Part shown: positions 44,670 through 53,162 of the stretch, in pieces
Layout of the letters: every line of letters begins with the position of its first letter
How positions within the stretch are numbered: position 1 is the stretch's first letter
Source of the DNA: Bradyrhizobium jicamae
Lineage (GTDB): Bacteria; Pseudomonadota; Alphaproteobacteria; Rhizobiales; Xanthobacteraceae
NCBI RefSeq assembly: GCF_018130695.1
Contig: NZ_JAFCJX010000003.1
Span: 186,001 to 250,000, forward strand
Reading direction: 5' to 3'
Length of the DNA stretch: 64,000 nt
Notes under the pieces: model-generated
Told to the model about the DNA's origin: nothing
Databases searched by the model: none
The model's input: only the letters and a program-made list of their open reading frames with translations
Made by a program: the position numbers and the translations under genes

Positions 44670-45968
44670 TCATGCCGCAGCCGGCTTCGCCTGCACCGCC
44701 GGCTTCGGCCTCGATATTGCCAGCACGATCAGCGAGGCGACCACGCAGAGCGCGCCGGCGATGAAGAAGGCGGGCAGGTAGCTCGCATAGAGCGTGCGCG
44801 ACAGGCCGCCGCCGAACGCCGCCATGCCGGCGCCGAGCTGGTGGCCGGCGAAGATCCAGCCGAACACCAGATTGGCGCGTTCGGCGCCGAAGCGTTGCGC
44901 GGTGAGGCGCACGGTCGGCGGCACGGTTGCGATCCAGTCGAGGCCGTAGAACATCGCAAACAGCGACAGACCGTAGAACGAGAAGTCGGAGAACGGCAGC
45001 GCCACCAGCGACAGCCCGCGCAGGCCGTAATACCAGAACAGCAGCCAGCGATTGTCGTAGCGGTCCGACAGCCAGCCCGAGATGATGGTGCCGAAGAAAT
45101 CGAAGATGCCCATCGCGGCGAGCAGGCTGGCGGCCTGAACCTGCGGGATGCCGAAATCGAGGCACATCGGGATCAGGTGCACCTGGACCAGGCCGTTGGT
45201 CGAGGCGCCGCAGATGAAGAAGGTCGCGAACAGGATCCAGAACACGGATGATTTCGAGGAGTCGCGCAGCGTGCCGAGCGCGACCGCCGTGATCGGTGCA
45301 TTCGCCGGCGGCGGCGCGGGCAGGGGCGCGGTGCCGTCATCGCCAAGCGGACGCAGGCCGAGATCGCTCGGGCGGTCGCGCATCACCATCAGCACGGCAA
45401 AGGCGGCGACGCCGAGCATGATGCAGACGAACGCCAGCGCGAGGCGCCAGCCGTAGCGTTCGGTCAATGTCGCGAGCAGCGGCAGGAAGGCCAGCTGTCC
45501 GGTCGCGACGCTCGCGGTGAGGATGCCGACCACGAGGCCGCGCCGCGCCACGAACCAGCGCGCGGCAACGGTGGCACCCAGCACCAGCGCGGTCATGCCG
45601 GTGCCGATCCCGATCACGACGCCCCAGAGCAGCATCAGCTGCCAGACCTGGGTCATGAGCAGCGACGCCACCAGGCCGGAGATGACGACCAGCTGCGCGA
45701 TCAGCGTCATGTTGCGCAGGCCGTAACGATTGAGCAGCGCGGCGGCGAACGGGGCCATCAGCCCGAACAGGATGAAGCGGATCGACAGCGCCGAGGAAAT
45801 CTCCGCGGTCGACCAGCCGAACTCCTTCTGCAGGGGAACGATGAAGACGCCGGGCGCGCCGACGGTGCCCGCCGAGATCAGCGCGGCGAAGAAGGTGACG
45901 CCGACCATCACCCAGCCGTAGTGGATGTTGCGGCGGGCGAGGGTGGAAGCAAGCCAGTTCGAGATCAT
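44670..45968 (-). CDS. MFS transporter (OFA/monocarboxylate-type)
   Basis: This encodes 432 residues from the ATG at 45968 (MISNWLASTLARRNIHYGWV); the open upstream part adds no sensible N-terminus. It shows 12 membrane helices with the NIHYGWVMVGVTFFAALISA opening and the motif GWLSDRYDNR between helices 8 and 9, typical of oxalate/formate-type and monocarboxylate MFS porters. It lies 55 bp after the thiolase at 46078-47274 in reading direction is not tight, so cotranscription is uncertain. Uptake of a small organic acid is a guess from family. Confidence 0.9.
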   Translation of the reverse strand: MISNWLASTLARRNIHYGWVMVGVTFFAALISAGTVGAPGVFIVPLQKEFGWSTAEISSALSIRFILFGLMAPFAAALLNRYGLRNMTLIAQLVVISGLVASLLMTQVWQLMLLWGVVIGIGTGMTALVLGATVAARWFVARRGLVVGILTASVATGQLAFLPLLATLTERYGWRLALAFVCIMLGVAAFAVLMVMRDRPSDLGLRPLGDDGTAPLPAPPPANAPITAVALGTLRDSSKSSVFWILFATFFICGASTNGLVQVHLIPMCLDFGIPQVQAASLLAAMGIFDFFGTIISGWLSDRYDNRWLLFWYYGLRGLSLVALPFSDFSFYGLSLFAMFYGLDWIATVPPTVRLTAQRFGAERANLVFGWIFAGHQLGAGMAAFGGGLSRTLYASYLPAFFIAGALCVVASLIVLAISRPKPAVQAKPAAA

Positions 45969-46077
45969 TTTGCCCCGGATCAGTAGCAGTAAGGGATTTG
46001 TTCTTAATGCCTGATATAGCACGAGGGAGCTACGTCTGAAATGACATAGTTCCCTCGTTTTCCGACTCGCAAGAAGG

Positions 46078-47274
46078 TCAGTGCGTCAGCCGCTCCACCG
46101 CGATCGCGGTGGCTTCGCCGCCGCCGATGCAGAGTGCCGCGACGCCGCGCTTCAAATTCTGCGCCTCCAGCGCGTGCAGCAAGGTCACGATCAGCCGCGC
46201 GCCGGTGGCGCCGATGGGATGGCCGAGCGCGCAGGCGCCGCCGTTGACGTTCAGCTTGTCCCTGGGGATGCCGAGGTCGCGCTGCGCGGCCATCGCGACC
46301 ACCGCAAAGGCCTCGTTGATCTCCAACAGGTCGACATCGCCGGCGCTCCAGCCGACCTTGTCGAGCAGCTTTCGGATCGCCGGGATCGGCGCGGTCGTGA
46401 ACCATTGCGGCTCCTGGCTGTGGGTCGCATGGCCCTTGATCTCGGCCAGCACGGGCAGCCCGTCACGATCGGCCAGCGATCGCCTGGCGAGGATCAGCGC
46501 CGCGGCGCCGTCGGCATTGGCGGAGGAGGCGGCCGGCGTGATCGTGCCGTTGGCGCGGAAGGCCGCCTTCAGCCCGGGGATCTTTGCCGGATCGACCTTC
46601 AGCGGATGCTCGTCATTGGCGATGATGCGTGGGCCGGCTTTCTCGGCCAAAGTGATCGGCGCAATCTCGGCCTTGAAGGCGCCGCTCTCGACGGCCTTGC
46701 GGGCGCGGGTCAGCGTTTCCATCGCATAGGCGTCCTGGTCCTTGCGGGTGAACTGATAGGCTTCCGCCGTGGCCTCGCCGAAATCGCCCATCGAGCGTCC
46801 GGTTTCGTAGGCGTCCTCCAGCCCGTCCATCATCATGTGATCGATGATGCGATCATGCCCTGCGCGATAGCCGCCGCGCGCCTTCTGCAGGAGATACGGC
46901 GCGTTGCTCATGCTCTCCATGCCGCCGGACAGCACGATCTCCGCCGAGCCGGCCTTGATGATGTCGTGCGCCAGCATCGTCGCCTTCATGCCGGAGCCGC
47001 AGACCTTGTTGACGGTGGTCGCGCCGGTCGCATCCGGCAGTTTGGCCCCGCGCGCGGCCTGCCGGGCCGGCGCCTGGCCCTGACCGGCCGGCAGCACATT
47101 GCCCATGAAGACCTCGTCGATCTTCTCCGGTGCAAGCTTTGCGCGTTTCAGCGCCGCACCGATCACATGCGAGCCAAGCTTGTGCGCGGCCAGCGGCGAC
47201 AACTCGCCCATGAAGCGGCCGAGCGGCGTGCGGGCGGCGGAAAGGATGACGACGGGATCGGATGTGGCGGCCAT
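46078..47274 (-). CDS. Acetyl-CoA C-acetyltransferase (canonical thiolase)
   Basis: This encodes 398 residues from the ATG at 47274, with GGGAG 7 nt upstream. The frame is open to 47355. All catalytic motifs are present: nucleophilic Cys92 in VNKVCGSGMKA, the His in GGACALGHPIGATGAR, and the acid-base Cys in ALCIGGGEATAIAVERL. It condenses two acetyl-CoA or cleaves 3-ketoacyl-CoA, serving beta-oxidation or polyhydroxybutyrate precursor supply. It stands apart from the thiolases at 30008 and 33800 and is the most conventional of the three. Confidence 0.93.
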   Translation of the reverse strand: MAATSDPVVILSAARTPLGRFMGELSPLAAHKLGSHVIGAALKRAKLAPEKIDEVFMGNVLPAGQGQAPARQAARGAKLPDATGATTVNKVCGSGMKATMLAHDIIKAGSAEIVLSGGMESMSNAPYLLQKARGGYRAGHDRIIDHMMMDGLEDAYETGRSMGDFGEATAEAYQFTRKDQDAYAMETLTRARKAVESGAFKAEIAPITLAEKAGPRIIANDEHPLKVDPAKIPGLKAAFRANGTITPAASSANADGAAALILARRSLADRDGLPVLAEIKGHATHSQEPQWFTTAPIPAIRKLLDKVGWSAGDVDLLEINEAFAVVAMAAQRDLGIPRDKLNVNGGACALGHPIGATGARLIVTLLHALEAQNLKRGVAALCIGGGEATAIAVERLTH

Positions 47275-47411
47275 GCGGAGCTCCCTTGGGTCGGAGATTC
47301 TTTGAATTATCATCATCATATGATGCGGTGCAAAAAATGCAACCGAGCCCGGCATGACAATTTGTCGTGTTCGGATGACGGATTTCGAATTCGAGAGGTA
47401 AACAGTCCAAC

Positions 47412-47515
47412 GGTGTCATCACCCGCGGATGCGGGTGATCCAGTATTCCAGAGACGGCTGTGATGAGCCGACGGGCCGCGGCGTACTGGATCCCCGCTTT
47501 CGCGGGGATGACACC
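47412..47515. repeat. Palindromic intergenic repeat
   Basis: GGTGTCATC (47412-47420) and GATGACACC (47507-47515) are terminal inverted arms. Inside are CACCCGC/GCGGGTG (47420-47437) and CCCCGC/GCGGGG (47492-47507). A related but degraded form (GTGATCACCCGCGCATG) occurs near 15640. It is a dispersed repeat, not a gene. Confidence 0.8.
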
Positions 47516-47570
47516 AACGTACGTGTCCGCATTCTCGCGACATGATTTGCCCGAGTGATCCATCTCGTTC

Positions 47571-47960
47571 CGCCCTCTCTCTAATTCGAGGGCGCAGGGA
47601 AGACCGGGTGCACGCCGCACCCGCGGTCTCATGCGCAATGTGCACAAAAAAAGTGCGCGCACGAGCATACAGGTTCGGCGGAGGCATCCGGCCTTCCCTG
47701 CGCGATGGCTTTACGGCTTATACGTGCTCGCCCTGGTGAGACTCTGCGTTTGTGCCACCATCATCCGCGATCGGCTTTGGACCTCTCGCTAACTTGCCAC
47801 CAGCATCGGGGCGGCAGGCCCACACGACTTCACCGTCCGCCTTGCGCGCACACGCCTGTTGCACGCCCAGCGGCCACCGCATCGTCACCCACGTTCATGG
47901 CGTTCGCGAGCGCCCCTCGTGTCGGGTGAGATGGGCGCATTCATACCATCGATTCATAGT
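47571..47960. other. Non-coding, repeat-like segment of about 390 bp
   Basis: This starts with the dyad CGCCCTC/GAGGGCG (47571-47594) and continues through CACGCCGCACCCGCGG and GCATCCGGCCTTCCCTGCGC to about GTCGGGTGAGATGGGCGC. No frame has a plausible gene. The wording matches a sequence I have seen repeated between genes of many Bradyrhizobium genomes, but I cannot confirm this here and know no function. The remaining 170 bp to the cyclase stop show nothing I recognise. Confidence 0.45.
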
Positions 47961-48130
47961 TCTGAAAACAGGAATATTTTTGTGCGCGGGACTGGACAGG
48001 GCAAATCGCGTTGATTTCATTCGGAAATTTCGATTTTTAGCGCAGACCCTTAACCCGCAGGAGCATCGCGGCGAGCCTGGAGAAACCTGCGCAGGGTTGA
48101 GCCCGCGCAGGCATCATAGCGGCGGCAACG

Positions 48131-50236
48131 CTATTTCGTTTTCAGGACCGCGATCGGACGCCAGTCGTCGGGCGTTTGGCTGATCATCTCCCTGCAGCGC
48201 TCCAGCAGCAGTTTCGCCGGCTGATCCTGCGGGCGGTCGTGCAGCACCGCTTCGAACTCCGCGATGGCGCCGGCCAAATCGCGGGCGCGATATCTTGCCA
48301 GCCCTTGCTCGTGACGCGTCATCCATGATGCGTGGCCGCTTGCGTCGCTCTCATCGGCAAGAGCGACCAGCTCATAGGCGCAAAGTCCCTCCTCGCGGCC
48401 ATAGACCGCGATCCGGTCGACTTCGCGGGTGACGATCCCGCCGCGCGCCAGGCGTTCGGTGCCCTCGCCGATCAGGATCTGCGTGCCGTAGATCTTGTTG
48501 GCGCTCTCGAGCCGGCTCGCGACATTCACGGCATCGCCGATCACGGTGTAGTTCAGCCGCAGCTCGGAGCCGATATTGCCGACCAGCATGGGACCGGAAT
48601 TGATGCCGATCCGGATCTGGAGGGGACGGCCGAGATCGTCAGACAGGCCTGACACCGCGATCGCCCGCTGGCAGGCCAGCGCCGCGCGACAGCATCGCAG
48701 CGCATGATCGGCTTGCGGCTGCGGCGCGCCCCAGAACGCCATCACGGCATCGCCGATGAACTTGTCGATGGTGCCGCCATTGGCGACGATGACTTCCGAG
48801 GTCAGGTCCAGGTAGCGCGACAACAGCGGCACGATGCGATCGCCCATCCGCTCGGACAGGCCGGTGAAGCCGGCGATGTCGATGAACATCACGCTCAGCT
48901 CGGCAATGGCGCCGCCCGGTTTCGCCTCCACACCCTGGCGCAGCAGCGCGCGGACGAGGTCGGCCGGGATGAACTTGCCGAACGCGGAGAGGCCCGCGGC
49001 CATCTCGGCGATCGCATTCGACAGGCTCGCGATCTCCTTCAGCCGGGAGGGCTGGCGGCGCACCTGCTCCAGCGCGAAATTCTCGACATGCCTGATCTCG
49101 CCGACCACGCGCGAGAGCGGCGCGGCGATCACCGAGCGCGCCAGCAGCGCCGAGGCCAACGCCGCAAGCGCCGCGCCGACCGCAAGACCGATGATCAGGC
49201 GCCGCAGCGTGGTCTCGACCGGACCGAGGAACTCCGCTTCGGGAATCACCGTGGCCAGCGACCAGCCGGGAAACGGCAGCGGCGTGAGCGCAACCTCATA
49301 GGCGGCGCCATCAGAGGTCAGCCGGCTCCGCCAGCTCGACTTGCGCCCGTCATCGCCGGCCTGCGCGAGCGCCATCTGCGCGATCGGCAGCAGCTTCTGT
49401 TCGCCGCCGGCGGGATGCAGTTCGTCCGCCTCCTTGTCCGGCGCAGCCACCAGCTCGCTGTTGCCGTCGAAGATGAAAGCCGTGCCGGTCCGCCCGACCT
49501 CGAGCTGGGCGAGAAACCGCGCCAGCCTGGAATACTCGATGATGACGGCCAGCACGCCCTGGCGTTCCTGATAGACGTCGATCGGCCCGGCATAGGCGAT
49601 CGACGGCTGTGTGCCGGTGGGATGATCGGTCACCTTGAACCATTGCGGCTCCTCGGCCGCGATCCCGGCCTTGAACCAGGCGCGGTCGGCGACGTGAAAG
49701 TTCGTCGGCTCGAAACGGCGGTTGGAGAATTCGATGTCGCCCGGCACCACGTCATACTCGTCGACCCGGCGTTCGCCGGCATGATCGGTGAGCGAGATTT
49801 CCATCATCTCCAGCCGGCGGTCACCGAGCTTGTGGGCGGCGAAGAACGAGCCGTCCGGCCAGCCGAACGCCACCCAGGAGATCGTGGCCTGGGACTGCAG
49901 CTGCGACAGGAAGACGAACTCGCGCTTGTCGGCCTCGCGGGTGTCGAGCACGTTCTGCAGGAACAATGTGCGGATGGCGGTGTGCGCGGCGCGCGCCTCG
50001 TCCACGATCGCGGCGACCTCCTTGCGCACGGCCGCGACGATCTGCTCGTTGATGGTCGAGGCGAGCTGCCGGCTGGTCGCCTCCGCCGTGCGCCACCAGA
50101 GCAGGCTGGACGCTGCGGCCGTCGCCAGGATCGCCACCAGCACCAGGGCCGACAGCGCCAGCCGCACGCTGACGGTCAGGCGTTGGATGACTGACCTGAG
50201 CTGCTTGCCGGAAGGTGGCCTGCGAACGGCGATCAT
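48131..50236 (-). CDS. Membrane class III adenylate/guanylate cyclase with Cache-type sensor
   Basis: This encodes 701 residues: TM1 (about 25-48), a large periplasmic dCache-like ligand domain (about 50-335), TM2 (about 338-365), a HAMP-like linker, and the cyclase domain (about 430-610). It ends in a helical tail with a TPR-like segment. Catalytic metal Asp residues are in MFIDIAGFTG and FIGDAVMAFWG, the transition-state Asn/Arg in GDAVNVASRLE, and the Asp of YTVIGDAV favours ATP. It should make cAMP in response to an extracellular cue. It is divergent from the bufferin operon across 307 bp, which may be coincidental. Confidence 0.92.
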   Translation of the reverse strand: MIAVRRPPSGKQLRSVIQRLTVSVRLALSALVLVAILATAAASSLLWWRTAEATSRQLASTINEQIVAAVRKEVAAIVDEARAAHTAIRTLFLQNVLDTREADKREFVFLSQLQSQATISWVAFGWPDGSFFAAHKLGDRRLEMMEISLTDHAGERRVDEYDVVPGDIEFSNRRFEPTNFHVADRAWFKAGIAAEEPQWFKVTDHPTGTQPSIAYAGPIDVYQERQGVLAVIIEYSRLARFLAQLEVGRTGTAFIFDGNSELVAAPDKEADELHPAGGEQKLLPIAQMALAQAGDDGRKSSWRSRLTSDGAAYEVALTPLPFPGWSLATVIPEAEFLGPVETTLRRLIIGLAVGAALAALASALLARSVIAAPLSRVVGEIRHVENFALEQVRRQPSRLKEIASLSNAIAEMAAGLSAFGKFIPADLVRALLRQGVEAKPGGAIAELSVMFIDIAGFTGLSERMGDRIVPLLSRYLDLTSEVIVANGGTIDKFIGDAVMAFWGAPQPQADHALRCCRAALACQRAIAVSGLSDDLGRPLQIRIGINSGPMLVGNIGSELRLNYTVIGDAVNVASRLESANKIYGTQILIGEGTERLARGGIVTREVDRIAVYGREEGLCAYELVALADESDASGHASWMTRHEQGLARYRARDLAGAIAEFEAVLHDRPQDQPAKLLLERCREMISQTPDDWRPIAVLKTK

Positions 50237-50345
50237 CGCTTTCGATTCCCTATGACGACGGTGCCTCTACCGGTCCATACGCCCGATAACCCCGATCGTT
50301 ACGTCTCGCAGGACTCGCTCCCCTGCGCCAATGCCCTCCGGCTAA

Positions 50346-50849
<504 letters not shown>

Positions 50850-50892
50850 CATCGACGCAACCATCACGACGCTGGAGAGGCGGAGGAACAAC

Positions 50893-51801
50893 ATGAACGC
50901 AGCGATCAGGCCCCTCACATCTGCGCCCATGCCCCGCCGCTATTCCCTCCCGATCGGCGGCGTCGCGGGAACGAGCTTCAAGCATGAGCACCTTCCCGCG
51001 ATCCTCGAAGACGGGCCGCAGCGCGGCTTCTTCGAGGTCCATGCCGAGAACTACATGGGCGCCGGCGGGCCGCCGCACCGCGCGCTGGAAACGATCCGGA
51101 AGGATCATCCGATCTCCCTGCACGGCGTCTGCATGTCGATCGGCGGACCGGCACCGCTCGACCGCGCGCATCTTGCGCGCTTCAGCGGGCTCGTGGCCCG
51201 CTACCAGCCCGCGCTGGTCTCCGAGCATCTGGCGTGGTCGACCCATGAGACCAGCTTCTTCAACGATCTGCTGCCGCTGCCCTACACCAAAGCGACGCTC
51301 GACCGCGTCTGCGATCATGTCGACGAGATGCAGGAGGCGATCCGGCGGCCGATCCTGCTGGAGAATCCATCGACCTATGTCGCGTTTCGCGAATCCACGA
51401 TGAGCGAGACGGATTTCATCCGCAGCGTCGCCGCGCGCACCGGCTGCGGCCTGCTGCTCGACATCAACAACGTATTCGTGTCGGCATCCAATCACGGCTT
51501 TTCCGCTTTGGACTATCTCGCCGATTTTCCGCTCGCTGATGTCGGCGAGATTCATCTGGCCGGCCACGCCGCGCAGGCCGATGACGAAGGTGAGCTGCTG
51601 CTGATCGACAGCCATGACGGCCCGGTGTCCGACGCGGTGTGGAAGCTGTACGAGATCGTCGTCGCCCGCCGCGGCGCCGTGCCGACCTTGATCGAGTGGG
51701 ACAGCCAGATTCCGGACTGGCCGGTCCTGCGCGCCGAGGCTGCAGCCGCCCAAGCTATCCTCGATCGCCACCAGGCTGCGGGGGCGCGTCATGCCGCTTG
51801 A
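50893..51801 (+). CDS. bufB: Multinuclear non-heme iron oxidase (MNIO, DUF692), BufB
   Basis: This 302-residue TIM-barrel enzyme starts at the ATG at 50893 after GGAGGAA. Likely iron ligands follow the family order: FFEVHAENY, SLHGVCMSIGG, VSEHLAW, LLENPSTY, LLDINNV, EIHLAGH, DSHDGPV and LIEWDS. MNIOs oxidise peptide cysteines; in bufferin systems they form thiooxazole rings on the precursor. It lies 43 bp behind bufA and overlaps the DUF2063 gene by 11 bp. All ligand motifs look intact, so the enzyme should be active. Confidence 0.93.
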   Translation: MNAAIRPLTSAPMPRRYSLPIGGVAGTSFKHEHLPAILEDGPQRGFFEVHAENYMGAGGPPHRALETIRKDHPISLHGVCMSIGGPAPLDRAHLARFSGLVARYQPALVSEHLAWSTHETSFFNDLLPLPYTKATLDRVCDHVDEMQEAIRRPILLENPSTYVAFRESTMSETDFIRSVAARTGCGLLLDINNVFVSASNHGFSALDYLADFPLADVGEIHLAGHAAQADDEGELLLIDSHDGPVSDAVWKLYEIVVARRGAVPTLIEWDSQIPDWPVLRAEAAAAQAILDRHQAAGARHAA

Positions 51802-52573
51802 GCCGCACATCTCCTATGCCGCGGACTTCGCCGCGGCACTGCTGGATCCGGCACGGCCGGCACCGTCGCTCGTCACCGGACCGAACGGCAAGGCGGCCGC
51901 CCGGCGCTACGACGTCTATCGCAACAACGTCACGGTCAGCCTGATCGCGGCGCTCGCGGCGATCTACCCGGCGGTGCAGCGCATCACGGGCGCGGATTTC
52001 TTCCGCGCCATGGCGCGCTTCCATCTGCGCGAGACGCCGCCGACTTCGCCGCTGCTGTTCGACTATGGCCGCGACTTTCCGGCCTTCATCGAACGCTACC
52101 CGCACGCGCAAGCGCTGCCGTGGCTGGCGGACGTCGCACGGATCGAGCGCGCCTGGCTGGACGCCTATCACGCCGCCGATGCCAGCCCGCTTCCGCCGGC
52201 CGCGCTCGCTGGAATCGCGCCGGACCAATTGGCCGGCCTGACATTGACGCCGCATCCGGCGGTGCGGATCGTGCGATCGCCATTCTCGACCGTGACGATC
52301 TTTGCCGCCAACCGCGCCGACGGGCCGGTGCACCGCATCGATGCATCGGCGGCGGAAGACGCGCTGATCACGCGGCCGGAGTTCGACGTCGTCGTGCGGC
52401 TGTTGCCGCCGGGCGGCGCGACATTCGCGAGCGAGTTGATCGCCGGGCGCAGTCTTGGCGATGCCGCGGCCAGTGCGCTGGACGAGACGCCCGATTTCGA
52501 CATCGCCGCCGGTATCGCCGGCCTGATCGACGCCGGCGCATTCACATCGGTCCTTCCAGGAGATGCAGCATGA
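51791..52573 (+). CDS. bufC: MNIO partner protein (DUF2063), BufC
   Basis: This 260-residue protein starts inside bufB (11-bp overlap). The N-terminal DUF2063 domain (about 5-100) has RRYDVYRNNVTVSLIAALAA and TGADFFRAMARFHLRETPPT. A C-terminal region (about 150-250) resembles the RiPP-recognition part of these proteins. In characterised bufferin operons the DUF2063 protein binds the precursor and delivers it to the MNIO. Family annotation as DNA-binding is misleading. The stop overlaps the DoxX start (ATGA), so all four genes are coupled or closely spaced. Confidence 0.91.
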   Translation: MPLEPHISYAADFAAALLDPARPAPSLVTGPNGKAAARRYDVYRNNVTVSLIAALAAIYPAVQRITGADFFRAMARFHLRETPPTSPLLFDYGRDFPAFIERYPHAQALPWLADVARIERAWLDAYHAADASPLPPAALAGIAPDQLAGLTLTPHPAVRIVRSPFSTVTIFAANRADGPVHRIDASAAEDALITRPEFDVVVRLLPPGGATFASELIAGRSLGDAAASALDETPDFDIAAGIAGLIDAGAFTSVLPGDAA

Positions 52574-53082
52574 TCTCGGAGCAACGCATCACGATGACGG
52601 ATGGCCCGTCGCTCGTGCATCTCATTGAAAAAGCCAATCGGCTGGTGCAGGCGATCGCCTCGCCCTCGATCGCGCAGCTGGCGTTGCGCGTTGCCCTGGC
52701 GGTGCCATTCTGGCGCTCCGGCATCCTGAAATGGGATGGATTTCTCAGGCTGAGCGAGACCGCCGTGACGCTGTTCAGCGACGAGTTCATGCTGCATCTG
52801 CCGGGCGGCCCCTATCATTTCCCGGCGCCGGCGGCGACAGCGTTCCTGTCCGGATCGGGCGAGATCCTGTTTCCGATCCTGCTGGTGCTCGGCCTCGGCA
52901 CGCGCTTCGCCGCACTCGGCCTGCTCGTCATGACCGTCATCGTCGAGCTGACGGTGCCTGATGGCTGGCCGGTCCACATCACCTGGGCCGCGATGGCGCT
53001 CGGCATAATGTGCTGGGGGCCCGGACGCTTCGCATTGGACCATGTGATTGGGCGAGTGGTCGGAGACCGTAGGGCGGATTAG
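52570..53082 (+). CDS. bufD: DoxX-family membrane protein, BufD
   Basis: This encodes 170 residues from the ATG at 52570, overlapping bufC by 4 bp. Four membrane helices are predicted, with VPFWRSGILKWDGFLRLSET and FLSGSGEILFPILLVLGLGT characteristic of DoxX proteins of MNIO operons. The role in bufferin export or membrane redox support is unproven. The final codons and stop (CGT AGG GCG GAT TAG) are supplied by an intergenic repeat that begins at 53069, so the natural C-terminus has probably been replaced by repeat sequence. Confidence 0.9.
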   Translation: MISEQRITMTDGPSLVHLIEKANRLVQAIASPSIAQLALRVALAVPFWRSGILKWDGFLRLSETAVTLFSDEFMLHLPGGPYHFPAPAATAFLSGSGEILFPILLVLGLGTRFAALGLLVMTVIVELTVPDGWPVHITWAAMALGIMCWGPGRFALDHVIGRVVGDRRAD

Positions 53083-53151
53083 CCGTAGGCGTAATCCGCC
53101 GATTGTGTGTCGCGGCGAGAATGGCGGATTACGCTGCGCTATCCGCCCTAC
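53069..53151. repeat. Palindromic repeat overlapping the end of bufD
   Basis: GTAGGGCGGAT (53069-53079) pairs with ATCCGCCCTAC (53141-53151), and GTAATCCGCC (53091-53100) with GGCGGATTAC (53123-53132). It encodes the last few residues and stop of bufD and sits between bufD and the convergent esterase gene. The type is common between genes of Bradyrhizobium (from memory). It may serve as terminator for both genes. Confidence 0.8.
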
Positions 53152-53162
53152 GCTTACTACAC

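Noticed and set aside
30008-47274. Polyhydroxybutyrate synthesis locus, suggested by the thiolases
   Set aside because: No acetoacetyl-CoA reductase of the PhaB type and no PhaC synthase are present; the neighbours point to degradation of CoA esters.
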